From assembly GCA_018817915.1 (NCBI GenBank), contig JAHISX010000019.1, positions 1 through 63,217 of the forward strand: a stretch of DNA of 63,217 nucleotides, written 5' to 3'. The position numbers were made by a program, and so were the translations under genes. Position 1 is the first letter of the stretch; the number at the start of each line of letters is the position of its first letter. The notes under the pieces are model-generated. The model had not been told where the DNA came from and ran no database searches. It saw only the letters and a list, made by a program, of their open reading frames with translations. The DNA is from Bacillota bacterium. Lineage in GTDB: Bacteria; Bacillota_I; Bacilli_A; Acholeplasmatales; Acholeplasmataceae. This document shows positions 24,233 through 31,660 of the stretch, in pieces.

Positions 24233-25201
24233 ATGGTCAGATTTGGAGTGATTGGTGCAGGAAGCATAGCAAATACTTTTTGTACAGCAGTAAATAGTAT
24301 TAAAGGTAATCTTTATGCAGTCGCATCAAGAGATTTAAAGAAAGCAGAATCACTTAAGGAAACATATGGCTTTGAAAAAGCTTATGGCAATTATGAAGAT
24401 CTTTTAAATGATCCAAATGTTGATTGTGTCTATGTTGCAACACCACATGCACTTCATTATGAACAAATGATGATGATTCTTGAACACAAGAAACATATCC
24501 TTTGTGAAAAATCATTTACTCTGAATGCTAAACAAGCTGAAACTATATTGTATAAAGCAAAAGAAAATAATTTATTTGTCATGGAAGCCATGTGGACAAG
24601 ATTTCTTCCTATAATCCAACAAGCAGTTCAATTGGTCCAAGATGGTATCATTGGAAATATTACTCACGTTGAATCTAGCTTTGGATTTTTCGCACCAATT
24701 GGATCAAAAAATAGATTATTTGATCTCAAACTAGGTGCAGGTGCTCTTCTTGATGTAGGCATTTATACTCTTAATTTTGCTCACTTATTTTTGGGTAATC
24801 CTACTCATTTTGAATCTGAAGTCATCATGGATCCAAATGGATTCGATTTATCTGAATCCATCACATTCCATTACCCAAATGCTTTCGCTAAAATGTCTAG
24901 CTCGATTCATCATACCTTAGATAACGTTGGTATCGTTTATGGAGATCAGGGTTATTTAAAGATTCCTGACTTTTGGAAAGCTGAACGTGCATTTTTCTAT
25001 GATTTAAATGATCAACTTATCAAAGCAATTGCTCACCCTCATCTATCCAATGGCTTTGAATATGAAATCCAAGAAGTCATTCAATGTATTGAATCGGGTT
25101 TAACTGAAAGCAAAATCATGCCCCATTCAACTACATTAGAGATTATGAAACAAATGGATGGCTTAAGATATGCATGGGGATTAAAATACCCACAAGAATA
25201 A
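24233..25201 (+). CDS. Gfo/Idh/MocA-family oxidoreductase
   Basis: This 322-residue protein has an N-terminal Rossmann fold with G-V-I-G-A-G-S-I-A at 5-13. The catalytic lysine lies in C-E-K-S (the usual EKP Pro is Ser). The C-terminal domain has G-A-L-L-D-V-G-I-Y-T-L-N, the arrangement seen in dimeric dihydrodiol dehydrogenase-like members in which the usual catalytic His is replaced by Tyr. It probably uses NAD(P) to oxidise a sugar or similar polyol. GAGGTG precedes the ATG. It is monocistronic, and its substrate cannot be assigned. Confidence 0.85.
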   Translation: MVRFGVIGAGSIANTFCTAVNSIKGNLYAVASRDLKKAESLKETYGFEKAYGNYEDLLNDPNVDCVYVATPHALHYEQMMMILEHKKHILCEKSFTLNAKQAETILYKAKENNLFVMEAMWTRFLPIIQQAVQLVQDGIIGNITHVESSFGFFAPIGSKNRLFDLKLGAGALLDVGIYTLNFAHLFLGNPTHFESEVIMDPNGFDLSESITFHYPNAFAKMSSSIHHTLDNVGIVYGDQGYLKIPDFWKAERAFFYDLNDQLIKAIAHPHLSNGFEYEIQEVIQCIESGLTESKIMPHSTTLEIMKQMDGLRYAWGLKYPQE

Positions 25202-25224
25202 ACAGGTGGCAACCTGTTTTTTTT
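25201..25224 (+). terminator. Terminator of the Gfo/Idh gene
   Basis: AACAGGT-GGCA-ACCTGTT followed by six T, starting at the last base of the stop codon. Confidence 0.8.
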
Positions 25225-25230
25225 ATATAT

Positions 25231-25266
25231 AAAACCAGATTCCCTATTTACTAAGGAATCTGGTTT
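25231..25266 (-). terminator. Terminator of the first alpha-glucan operon
   Basis: AAACCAGATTCC and GGAATCTGGTTT pair (12 bp) around 11 bases. On the minus strand TTATATAT follows. It lies 53 bp past the last permease gene. Confidence 0.7.
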
Positions 25267-25318
25267 GGAGGAGAAAATTAATCCGGTATAATCAATGAAA
25301 ATCTTTGGATAGTTTTAT

Positions 25319-26206
25319 TTATCCTTTGATAGCTCCTGAAGTTAATCCTTTTATAAAATATTTTTGGAGTAACAAGTAGAAAATGACTACAGGTATCATC
25401 GCCATCACTGACATCGCAAATACATAACCCCAATCGGTACGATTATGAGCTTGGAAAAACATTGTAATTGCTACTGGTAATGTTCTGATAATATCAGTCT
25501 TTAGGATTGCTTGTGACCAACCTAATTCCTCAAAAGGAAATAGGAAGTTCAAAATACTAACTGCAGCAATCGCTGGAGCTGTCATTGGAATAATGATGTA
25601 ACGGTATACAGAAAAGACACTACCTCCATCAATAAAAATGGACTCATCTAACTCATAGGGTACATTATCTTCAATATAACCTTTGAGTAAGAATGTTGAA
25701 AAAGGAATAACCCATGCTGAATAAAATAGAATAACGCCCCATGTTTTATTAATAAGCCCAAAATAAGCAGCTAATTCAAATTGAGGAACAATCATTGCCA
25801 ATCCAGGAATCAACATGATTGAAATGATGAAACCATAAATAATCTTTTTCCCAGGTATATCTAGTCTAGCAAAAGAATATGCGAGCAATGATGAAACAAG
25901 AGCGGAAATCAGCACCGTCATACTTGCAACAAATATCGTGTTAAATAAATATCTAAAGAATATAACATTATCTAATATATACTTGTAGTTCTCAAAAGTA
26001 ATTGCACTAAATTTAGGAAACAAAACTGGCGGATAAATAAACGTTGTCGCATTATCTTTTAATGATGATACAACCATATAAAACATTGGTATGACCATAA
26101 TCATTACGCCTAAAATTAGAAGCACATATCTAATGATCATAAAGGTATCCATATTTTTTGCTTTATGGTGATTCTTTTGATACTTTAGATTAGATAGCAT
26201 TTTCAT
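25319..26206 (-). CDS. Sugar ABC transporter permease, MalG type
   Basis: The protein has 295 residues from ATG 26204-26206, five bases after AGAGG. Another ATG two codons on is possible. It has six membrane helices. The ATPase-docking EAA loop reads E-L-D-E-S-I-F-I-D-G-G-S-V-F, with Gly where Ala is usual. It is the second permease of a CUT1-type importer and overlaps the MalF-type gene by 17 bp. No ATPase gene is present, so it probably uses a shared MsmX/MalK-like ATPase coded elsewhere. Confidence 0.9.
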   Translation of the reverse strand: MKMLSNLKYQKNHHKAKNMDTFMIIRYVLLILGVMIMVIPMFYMVVSSLKDNATTFIYPPVLFPKFSAITFENYKYILDNVIFFRYLFNTIFVASMTVLISALVSSLLAYSFARLDIPGKKIIYGFIISIMLIPGLAMIVPQFELAAYFGLINKTWGVILFYSAWVIPFSTFLLKGYIEDNVPYELDESIFIDGGSVFSVYRYIIIPMTAPAIAAVSILNFLFPFEELGWSQAILKTDIIRTLPVAITMFFQAHNRTDWGYVFAMSVMAMIPVVIFYLLLQKYFIKGLTSGAIKG

Positions 26207-27107
26207 CACCACCTCTTCTCATAAACTTAAACATGACTAAAGTGATGATCATGATAATCATGGCTATAATAACTGAAAGAGCTGCAGAATAACCCATATT
26301 AAGAGCATCAAATGTTTGAAAATACATCCAAGTTAAAACAACTTCAGTTTGATGGAATGGATTTCCTCCAGTAAGAATAGCAATTGGTGTATATGTATTA
26401 AATCCACCAATTGTTAACATAATTAATGCGAACAAAATTGTCCCTCTGATACTTGGCAGTGTGATGCGGAAAAACTTTTGACTTCTATTAGCTCCGTCGA
26501 TATCTGCGGCTTCATACTGATCTTTAGGAACAGCTTGAAGTGCAGCTAGAAAGATAATCATATTCCAGCCAATACCCTTCCAAATTCCTAAAAGCATTGC
26601 TGCAAATAAAGCTGAAAATCTTGTACTCAACCAACCAATAGGTTCACCAGTTAGATGCAACGTATCAGATATAAAATAATTAAGTAGACCATAATTACTA
26701 AATATATATCTAAAAAGTAAAGCAACAACAACCCATGATGTAATCACCGGTAAATAATAAGCAAGTTTAAAATGAACACTTAATTTTGTAATGCCATTGA
26801 TTAATACGGCAATAGATAGCCCAATAACCATTTGCAAAGGTACTGTCACAATCACATAAAGTAAAGTATTTGTTATAGCAATAATAGCAATAGGATCTCC
26901 TAAGACATCTGTATAATTGACCAAGCCTACAAAAGGAGATGTTTGTTGATATCCAATTTGCCAATCAAAGAAACTCATAATAATCATCTTTAGCATCGGA
27001 TAGAAAGTAAATAATGAAACGAAAAATAAGCCTGGTAAAAATATAGCCCATATCCGCCAATCCATCTTTTTGATTTTCTTTTTTAGATTATTCATCTTAT
27101 CGCTCAC
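26190..27107 (-). CDS. Sugar ABC transporter permease, MalF type
   Basis: This 305-residue protein has six membrane helices. Its EAA loop Y-E-A-A-D-I-D-G-A-N-R-S-Q-K-F-F-R-I-T-L-P is fully canonical. The start is GTG 27105-27107, seven bases after GGAG. It forms the translocation channel with the MalG-type partner. It lies downstream of the binding-protein gene, separated by an intercistronic hairpin. The substrate is inferred to be malto- or isomalto-oligosaccharide from the linked GH13 enzyme and LacI regulator. Confidence 0.92.
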   Translation of the reverse strand: MSDKMNNLKKKIKKMDWRIWAIFLPGLFFVSLFTFYPMLKMIIMSFFDWQIGYQQTSPFVGLVNYTDVLGDPIAIIAITNTLLYVIVTVPLQMVIGLSIAVLINGITKLSVHFKLAYYLPVITSWVVVALLFRYIFSNYGLLNYFISDTLHLTGEPIGWLSTRFSALFAAMLLGIWKGIGWNMIIFLAALQAVPKDQYEAADIDGANRSQKFFRITLPSIRGTILFALIMLTIGGFNTYTPIAILTGGNPFHQTEVVLTWMYFQTFDALNMGYSAALSVIIAMIIMIITLVMFKFMRRGGDENAI

Positions 27108-27134
27108 TTAAATACTCCATTCATATTAAAAATA

Positions 27135-27174
27135 AGGGTAGTCCGATGTTTGATGTATATACTCAGACTACCCT
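27135..27174 (-). terminator. Intercistronic hairpin after the binding-protein gene
   Basis: AGGGTAGTC-x-GA pairs with TC-x-GACTACCCT. On the minus strand the stem is followed by TATTTTTAATATG. Such hairpins after binding-protein genes usually cause partial termination or stabilise the upstream mRNA, so the lipoprotein is made in excess over the permeases. Confidence 0.65.
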
Positions 27175-27197
27175 AATTCTAATCCATTACATGCTAA

Positions 27198-28436
27198 TTA
27201 ACTCCCAAGAAGTGCATCAATTTCTGTAGCAGCTTCATCTAAGGCAACTTGAACTGTCTTTTCACCAGTAATAGCTAGTGCGACTTTAGTTGCAATAATA
27301 TTTTCTACTTCGCTCCATTCAGGAATAACTGGTCTAGCTTTAGCAGTCAATAATGCTTCTGCAAATATAGGAAGTAAAGGCATAGCAGCAAAAGCTTCTG
27401 CATTGGTAATTGCATCTAAATTAACTGGCATTTGACCAACTTTTGCCATTTCAACTTGTGCATGTTCATCAGTCATAAACTTAACAAATTCCCAGGTTGC
27501 ATTACGATGAGCTTCATCTGAAGTCTTGAATTGCATAAAGTTTTCACCACCAAGAACACTTATTGATCCAGCACTACCTGCAGGAAGTGGCATAGCACCA
27601 TATTCAATACCAGCAGTATCATTTGAGGCAGCTCTCCATGGTCCATCAAGTTCTAAAGCATATGTTCCAGCAGCCCAACCATCAGTATCGCCTACAGCAC
27701 CTGGATCCATTGATGGGCCAGCAAGTGAACCTTCAGCATATAAATCAGCGAGTTGTTGAATGACATCGACAACGATTTGGCTATTGATATATCCATCAGC
27801 TGTTGTGTTATCTGGTGATAAAACATCTCCACCTTCACTCCAAATGTATGGTCCAACATTCCAAATACCTGTCCAAGGTTCAACCATTCCAATAACTGTT
27901 TCATCAGTTAATGAACTAGCTGCTTGCCATACTTGGTCTAAAGTTGTAGGAACACTTACTCCAGCTGCAGTTAATAAAGTTTCATTATAGAATAAAATCT
28001 TAGTGTTTGTATTTGCAGCGATTCCATAATATTCATCACCCATCATATTAGAACTATTAGGTTGAGCTAAAACTTTAGCAGCTTGCGTTTCATAGTCTGA
28101 GAACTCACTCATAGCATAAAGTGTATTCAAACTTTGAAATTGAGGAACAAATGCAATATCACCACGTAATAAATCTGGCAATACGCCTGTTGATGCTCCC
28201 AAAACAACACTATTTTTTAGTGCTGACCAATCCATAAAGACTTGGTTGACTTTGATATTTGGATTTGCTTCTTCAAATTCAGAAATTAAAGTTTCCAATA
28301 CTGCAACCTGTCCATCTCCAGCAGAATAATTGTGCCAAAATTCTATTGTTACAACTTCTTCATCTTTAGCACACCCAACAAGTAATGCTGATCCAAAAAC
28401 TAATAGCATTACGATTAAAATCATCTTTTTTCTCAT
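27198..28436 (-). CDS. Sugar ABC transporter substrate-binding lipoprotein
   Basis: The protein has 412 residues. The lipoprotein signal ends L-V-G-C (Cys22), followed by a family 1 extracellular solute-binding fold (E-F-W-H-N-Y-S at about 33-39). It captures the sugar outside the membrane for the MalF/MalG-type permeases downstream. AGGAG precedes the ATG. It sits between the GH13 gene and the permeases in one operon with LacI control. The exact sugar is not readable from sequence. Confidence 0.93.
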   Translation of the reverse strand: MRKKMILIVMLLVFGSALLVGCAKDEEVVTIEFWHNYSAGDGQVAVLETLISEFEEANPNIKVNQVFMDWSALKNSVVLGASTGVLPDLLRGDIAFVPQFQSLNTLYAMSEFSDYETQAAKVLAQPNSSNMMGDEYYGIAANTNTKILFYNETLLTAAGVSVPTTLDQVWQAASSLTDETVIGMVEPWTGIWNVGPYIWSEGGDVLSPDNTTADGYINSQIVVDVIQQLADLYAEGSLAGPSMDPGAVGDTDGWAAGTYALELDGPWRAASNDTAGIEYGAMPLPAGSAGSISVLGGENFMQFKTSDEAHRNATWEFVKFMTDEHAQVEMAKVGQMPVNLDAITNAEAFAAMPLLPIFAEALLTAKARPVIPEWSEVENIIATKVALAITGEKTVQVALDEAATEIDALLGS

Positions 28437-28484
28437 TTTTCTCTCCTAATGAATATATTTTTTTACTACTTGATTCTCATCATG

Positions 28485-30224
28485 TTAAGCAAGTATTTCA
28501 AATTTCATTTCGTTATCCTTTTCGATAACTTTTATGATTCTAAATGTGTTTTCACTGATATGAAATTTCACCTTATATCCTTTGCCTGCATCAACTACTT
28601 GTTGATTAAAAATTGAAATGTCAAAATTTACATTTTTCCCTTGAGTTCCGTTATTGAATAATACAACAATTGATTCATCTTCAAAAGTTCTCACAAATCC
28701 ATACACATCATCTTCGATATCAAAATGTTTGAAATCACCATACTTCAATCCTTTTTGTGTTGACCTCATTTGAATCATTTGTTGATAAAAGGAAAAGATT
28801 TCCTTATTTTGTTTTTCCCATTTCATTGTTGCTCTACAATCAGGATCTGTATTACCTTCTATACCGATTTCATCACCATAATAAATGATTGGCATTCCTG
28901 GATAAGTCATTTGAAATGCAACTACCATTTTAAGTAAATCTATCTCATGATTTGCTATCGTGAGTAATCTTGGAGTATCATGGCTACCAAGCAAGTTATA
29001 TAATATATCTTTTGTTTGTACGGGATATTGAAACATTAATTCTTCGATTTTAAATTTGAAGGATTCTTTATCCAATTTTTGTCTGATAAAGTAATCTAAA
29101 ACATATTCTCTAAATCTATAATTCATTATAGAATCTAATTGATCTCCACGAATTAAATCTCTCGCATCATGCCATGTTTCACCTATAAGTAATGCATCAG
29201 GCTTAACCGATTTAATTGATTTTCTGAATTCTTGCCAGAAGGTGTAGTCTATTTCATCAGCAACATCTAAACGCCATCCGTCAATGTTAGCTTCTTTGAT
29301 CCAGTAAGTTCCAACATTAAGAATATATAATCTAAGTTCTTTACTTGAATAACGTAACTTAGGCATCAGTTTGTAATCTCCAACACATTCAAAATTCATG
29401 TTTTCGACATCAACTGTATCTCCTTTGATATAAAACCAGTTCCAATATGGAGAGTTCTTACCCTTTTCAATAACATCTTGAAATTGTTTTGAATAGAATC
29501 CTATATGATTGAATACACCGTCTAAGACAATTTTAATATTGACTTGATGCGCTTTACTTACAAGTTCTTTTAAGTCTTCTATACTACCAAAAGCTGGATC
29601 AATCTCAAAATAATCGATTGTATCATATTTGTGATTAGAAGATGAGGTAAAGATAGGAGTTAAAAAGATTGCGTCAATTCCAAATGTCTTTAAATAGTCT
29701 ATTTTGTTTATAATGCCTCGAATATCACCTCCAAAGAAATTGATTCTACTTGGTTTGTTATCCCAATCTTCAATATTCTTTCGATCGAGATGAACGTTCC
29801 CGCGATGAAATCTATCTGGGAATATGTGATAACCTGTAATACCTTTTGCCCAACTTGGTGTTTTAAATATATCATTTTCATTCGTACTTTGATATTCGAA
29901 AAACCGGTTTGTGTTTTCTTGTGAGATTCCATATGGAGTATAATAGAAAACTTCATCCTGATCAATAATCTCAAAATAGTAATTTAAGTACCTTACTGAT
30001 TCTGAAAAATCTAGCTCAACTTGATAGAAATGGCTGAATCCTGAAAAATTAAAATTTTTTAGGGTCACTTTTTTCGATTTATTCTGGTTGAATCGCTTCC
30101 AATAAACAAGATTAATGATTAATTCTTTATCAACAAGGCATTCAAGTTTAATGACAACTGAATTTCTACTTGTTGGATAAATGTACTCTTTGGTTTCGTT
30201 ATGTCTTACTATAAATTGATTCAT
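28485..30224 (-). CDS. GH13 neopullulanase/cyclomaltodextrinase-like glucosidase
   Basis: The protein has 579 residues. An N-terminal beta-sandwich (about 1-110, CBM34-like) precedes the (beta/alpha)8 barrel. Catalytic residues are visible: region I D-G-V-F-N-H (235-240), nucleophile Asp320 in G-W-R-L-D-V-A-D-E, acid/base Glu349 in L-I-G-E-T-W and Asp416 in G-S-H-D-T-P. This pattern fits GH13_20 enzymes that cut cyclodextrins, pullulan or maltodextrins. There is no signal peptide, so it acts on imported oligosaccharides in the cytoplasm. No Shine-Dalgarno sequence is seen within 15 bases of the ATG. Confidence 0.88.
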   Translation of the reverse strand: MNQFIVRHNETKEYIYPTSRNSVVIKLECLVDKELIINLVYWKRFNQNKSKKVTLKNFNFSGFSHFYQVELDFSESVRYLNYYFEIIDQDEVFYYTPYGISQENTNRFFEYQSTNENDIFKTPSWAKGITGYHIFPDRFHRGNVHLDRKNIEDWDNKPSRINFFGGDIRGIINKIDYLKTFGIDAIFLTPIFTSSSNHKYDTIDYFEIDPAFGSIEDLKELVSKAHQVNIKIVLDGVFNHIGFYSKQFQDVIEKGKNSPYWNWFYIKGDTVDVENMNFECVGDYKLMPKLRYSSKELRLYILNVGTYWIKEANIDGWRLDVADEIDYTFWQEFRKSIKSVKPDALLIGETWHDARDLIRGDQLDSIMNYRFREYVLDYFIRQKLDKESFKFKIEELMFQYPVQTKDILYNLLGSHDTPRLLTIANHEIDLLKMVVAFQMTYPGMPIIYYGDEIGIEGNTDPDCRATMKWEKQNKEIFSFYQQMIQMRSTQKGLKYGDFKHFDIEDDVYGFVRTFEDESIVVLFNNGTQGKNVNFDISIFNQQVVDAGKGYKVKFHISENTFRIIKVIEKDNEMKFEILA

Positions 30225-30311
30225 AGTTATTGTATAAATAGCATACCAAATGTTATTTATTGTGCCCCTTCCTAAGTAATTTTATCTTGCGACTCGCTTT
30301 TTATATGTAAA

Positions 30312-31322
30312 CTACTTTGTTGTCTGTCTATTCTCAAGACTTGTTGATATTAATAAACCTTGATCTCTTGTTTCTGGATCCTCAATCATTTCAAATAATA
30401 ATTTTGCTGCTTGATACCCCATTTCATATAAATCAACATGAACTGTTGTTATGGTTGGATACGATAATTCTGCTATTTGCTGATTATCAAAACTGATTAA
30501 ACCTATATTTTCAGGAATTACTAATCCTGCTTCTTGTATTGCTTTAATTGCTCCTATGCTAAGGATGTTATCTGCACAAATAACTGCATCTGGAACGTTC
30601 TTCTCATTCAATAATTTTTTCATTTGAGTATATCCTTCATCTTTTGTATTTCCACATTCGATGACAAGATCAGGGACTACTGCAATTCCACTGCTAGTTA
30701 ATGCGTTTGAATATCCTTCATATCTTCTATTACTAAAATTTTTAGTGTGGTCATAACCAAGAAAAGCAATATTTTTATATCCTTTATCGAGTAACTCATA
30801 AGTTGCAATCTCTGCACCTTTTTTATTATCAACGTCCACCCAACTCACAGATTCTTTTAATTGGGTTGTCTCACCAATCGAAACAAACGGTACATGATCT
30901 CTTTTAAGTTCTTCAACAATAGCTGAAGTTAAAATCGAAGATGGCAATATAACACCCTCTGTTCTTTTACCCTTGACTAACCATTCTAAAACACTTTGTT
31001 TTTTGAGTGTGGTATTTAAATTTGCAACTATTAAAGAAAACTCTTTATGATAGACAAGTTTTTCTATACCATGCATAATTTCATAAAAGAATGGATTCTG
31101 GAATGATTTTTCATCTTCTACATCAACAAGTAAGGTAACTGTATAAGATTTACTATTGGTCAAAGCTTTCGCAATACTATTTGGTGAATAATTCATTTCT
31201 TTGATGATGCTAAAAATTCTATCTTTGGTTTCCTTTGAGATAGATGAACTATTGTTAATTGTTCTTGAAACGGTTGAAGTTGATACACCAGCAGCTTTAG
31301 CGACATCTTTGATATTTGACAT
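30312..31322 (-). CDS. LacI-family regulator of the first alpha-glucan operon
   Basis: The protein has 336 residues. The N-terminal HTH is classical (I-K-D-V-A-K-A-A-G-V-S-T-S-T-V-S-R-T-I-N at about 4-23) and is followed by a periplasmic-binding-protein-like sugar domain. It is the first gene of the operon it presumably represses, upstream of GH13, the binding protein and the permeases. Two identical TGCAATCGGTTGCA operators flank its promoter region. The ribosome site is weak (AGGGTG). The inducer is probably a malto-oligosaccharide, inferred from the linked genes. Confidence 0.92.
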   Translation of the reverse strand: MSNIKDVAKAAGVSTSTVSRTINNSSSISKETKDRIFSIIKEMNYSPNSIAKALTNSKSYTVTLLVDVEDEKSFQNPFFYEIMHGIEKLVYHKEFSLIVANLNTTLKKQSVLEWLVKGKRTEGVILPSSILTSAIVEELKRDHVPFVSIGETTQLKESVSWVDVDNKKGAEIATYELLDKGYKNIAFLGYDHTKNFSNRRYEGYSNALTSSGIAVVPDLVIECGNTKDEGYTQMKKLLNEKNVPDAVICADNILSIGAIKAIQEAGLVIPENIGLISFDNQQIAELSYPTITTVHVDLYEMGYQAAKLLFEMIEDPETRDQGLLISTSLENRQTTK

Positions 31323-31358
31323 AAAAATTCACCCTACTTTCTGTTCTTCATTATTTTA

Positions 31359-31372
31359 TGCAATCGGTTGCA
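31359..31372. promoter_or_regulatory. LacI operator, proximal copy
   Basis: TGCAATCGGTTGCA is a near-perfect palindrome with the central CG typical of LacI-family sites, 37 bp upstream of the regulator's start. An identical 14-mer lies at 31446-31459, 87 bp away, about eight helical turns, so a DNA loop is possible. Confidence 0.75.
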
Positions 31373-31387
31373 TTGTTTTTTATTAAT

Positions 31388-31402
31388 ATATAGCGCTTAC
31401 AT
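31388..31402 (-). promoter_or_regulatory. cre-like box in an inverted repeat
   Basis: On the minus strand ATGTAAGCGCTATAT matches a CcpA cre consensus at all but one conserved position. It is one arm of the inverted repeat TAGCGCTTA/TAAGCGCTA (31391-31399 and 31412-31420). Confidence 0.45.
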
Positions 31403-31445
31403 TTCTATATTTAAGCGCTATTTTTAGTTTTTGAAATATTAGTCG

Positions 31446-31459
31446 TGCAATCGGTTGCA
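31446..31459. promoter_or_regulatory. LacI operator, distal copy
   Basis: The second TGCAATCGGTTGCA. It lies 12 bp downstream of the -10 box, so a bound repressor would block early transcription. Confidence 0.75.
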
Positions 31460-31471
31460 TTATTCACTTGT

Positions 31472-31500
31472 AGTCTATCATTTGTAAGTGTATCTGTCAA
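31472..31500 (-). promoter_or_regulatory. SigA promoter of the first alpha-glucan operon
   Basis: TTGACA (31495-31500) and TAGACT (31472-31477) on the minus strand are 17 bp apart, leaving a leader of about 140 bases that contains both operators. Confidence 0.7.
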
Positions 31501-31582
31501 GAGTATTTTTATACTTTTGCTCGATTTTTTTTACATAGGCTTTTTATAACATGAATGTTATATTGACTAATGGTTAAGCTAT

Positions 31583-31638
31583 AAAAAAACTTCCCAAAGA
31601 TATTGGTATGAGCGATAAACTCATTCTTTGGGAAGTTT
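31583..31638 (-). terminator. Terminator of the TPR/zinc-ribbon membrane protein gene
   Basis: AAACTTCCCAAAGA and TCTTTGGGAAGTTT form a 14-base stem with a 24-base loop, followed on the minus strand by TTTTTTA. Confidence 0.8.
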
Positions 31639-31660
31639 ATATTGCTAAATGAATGAACTA

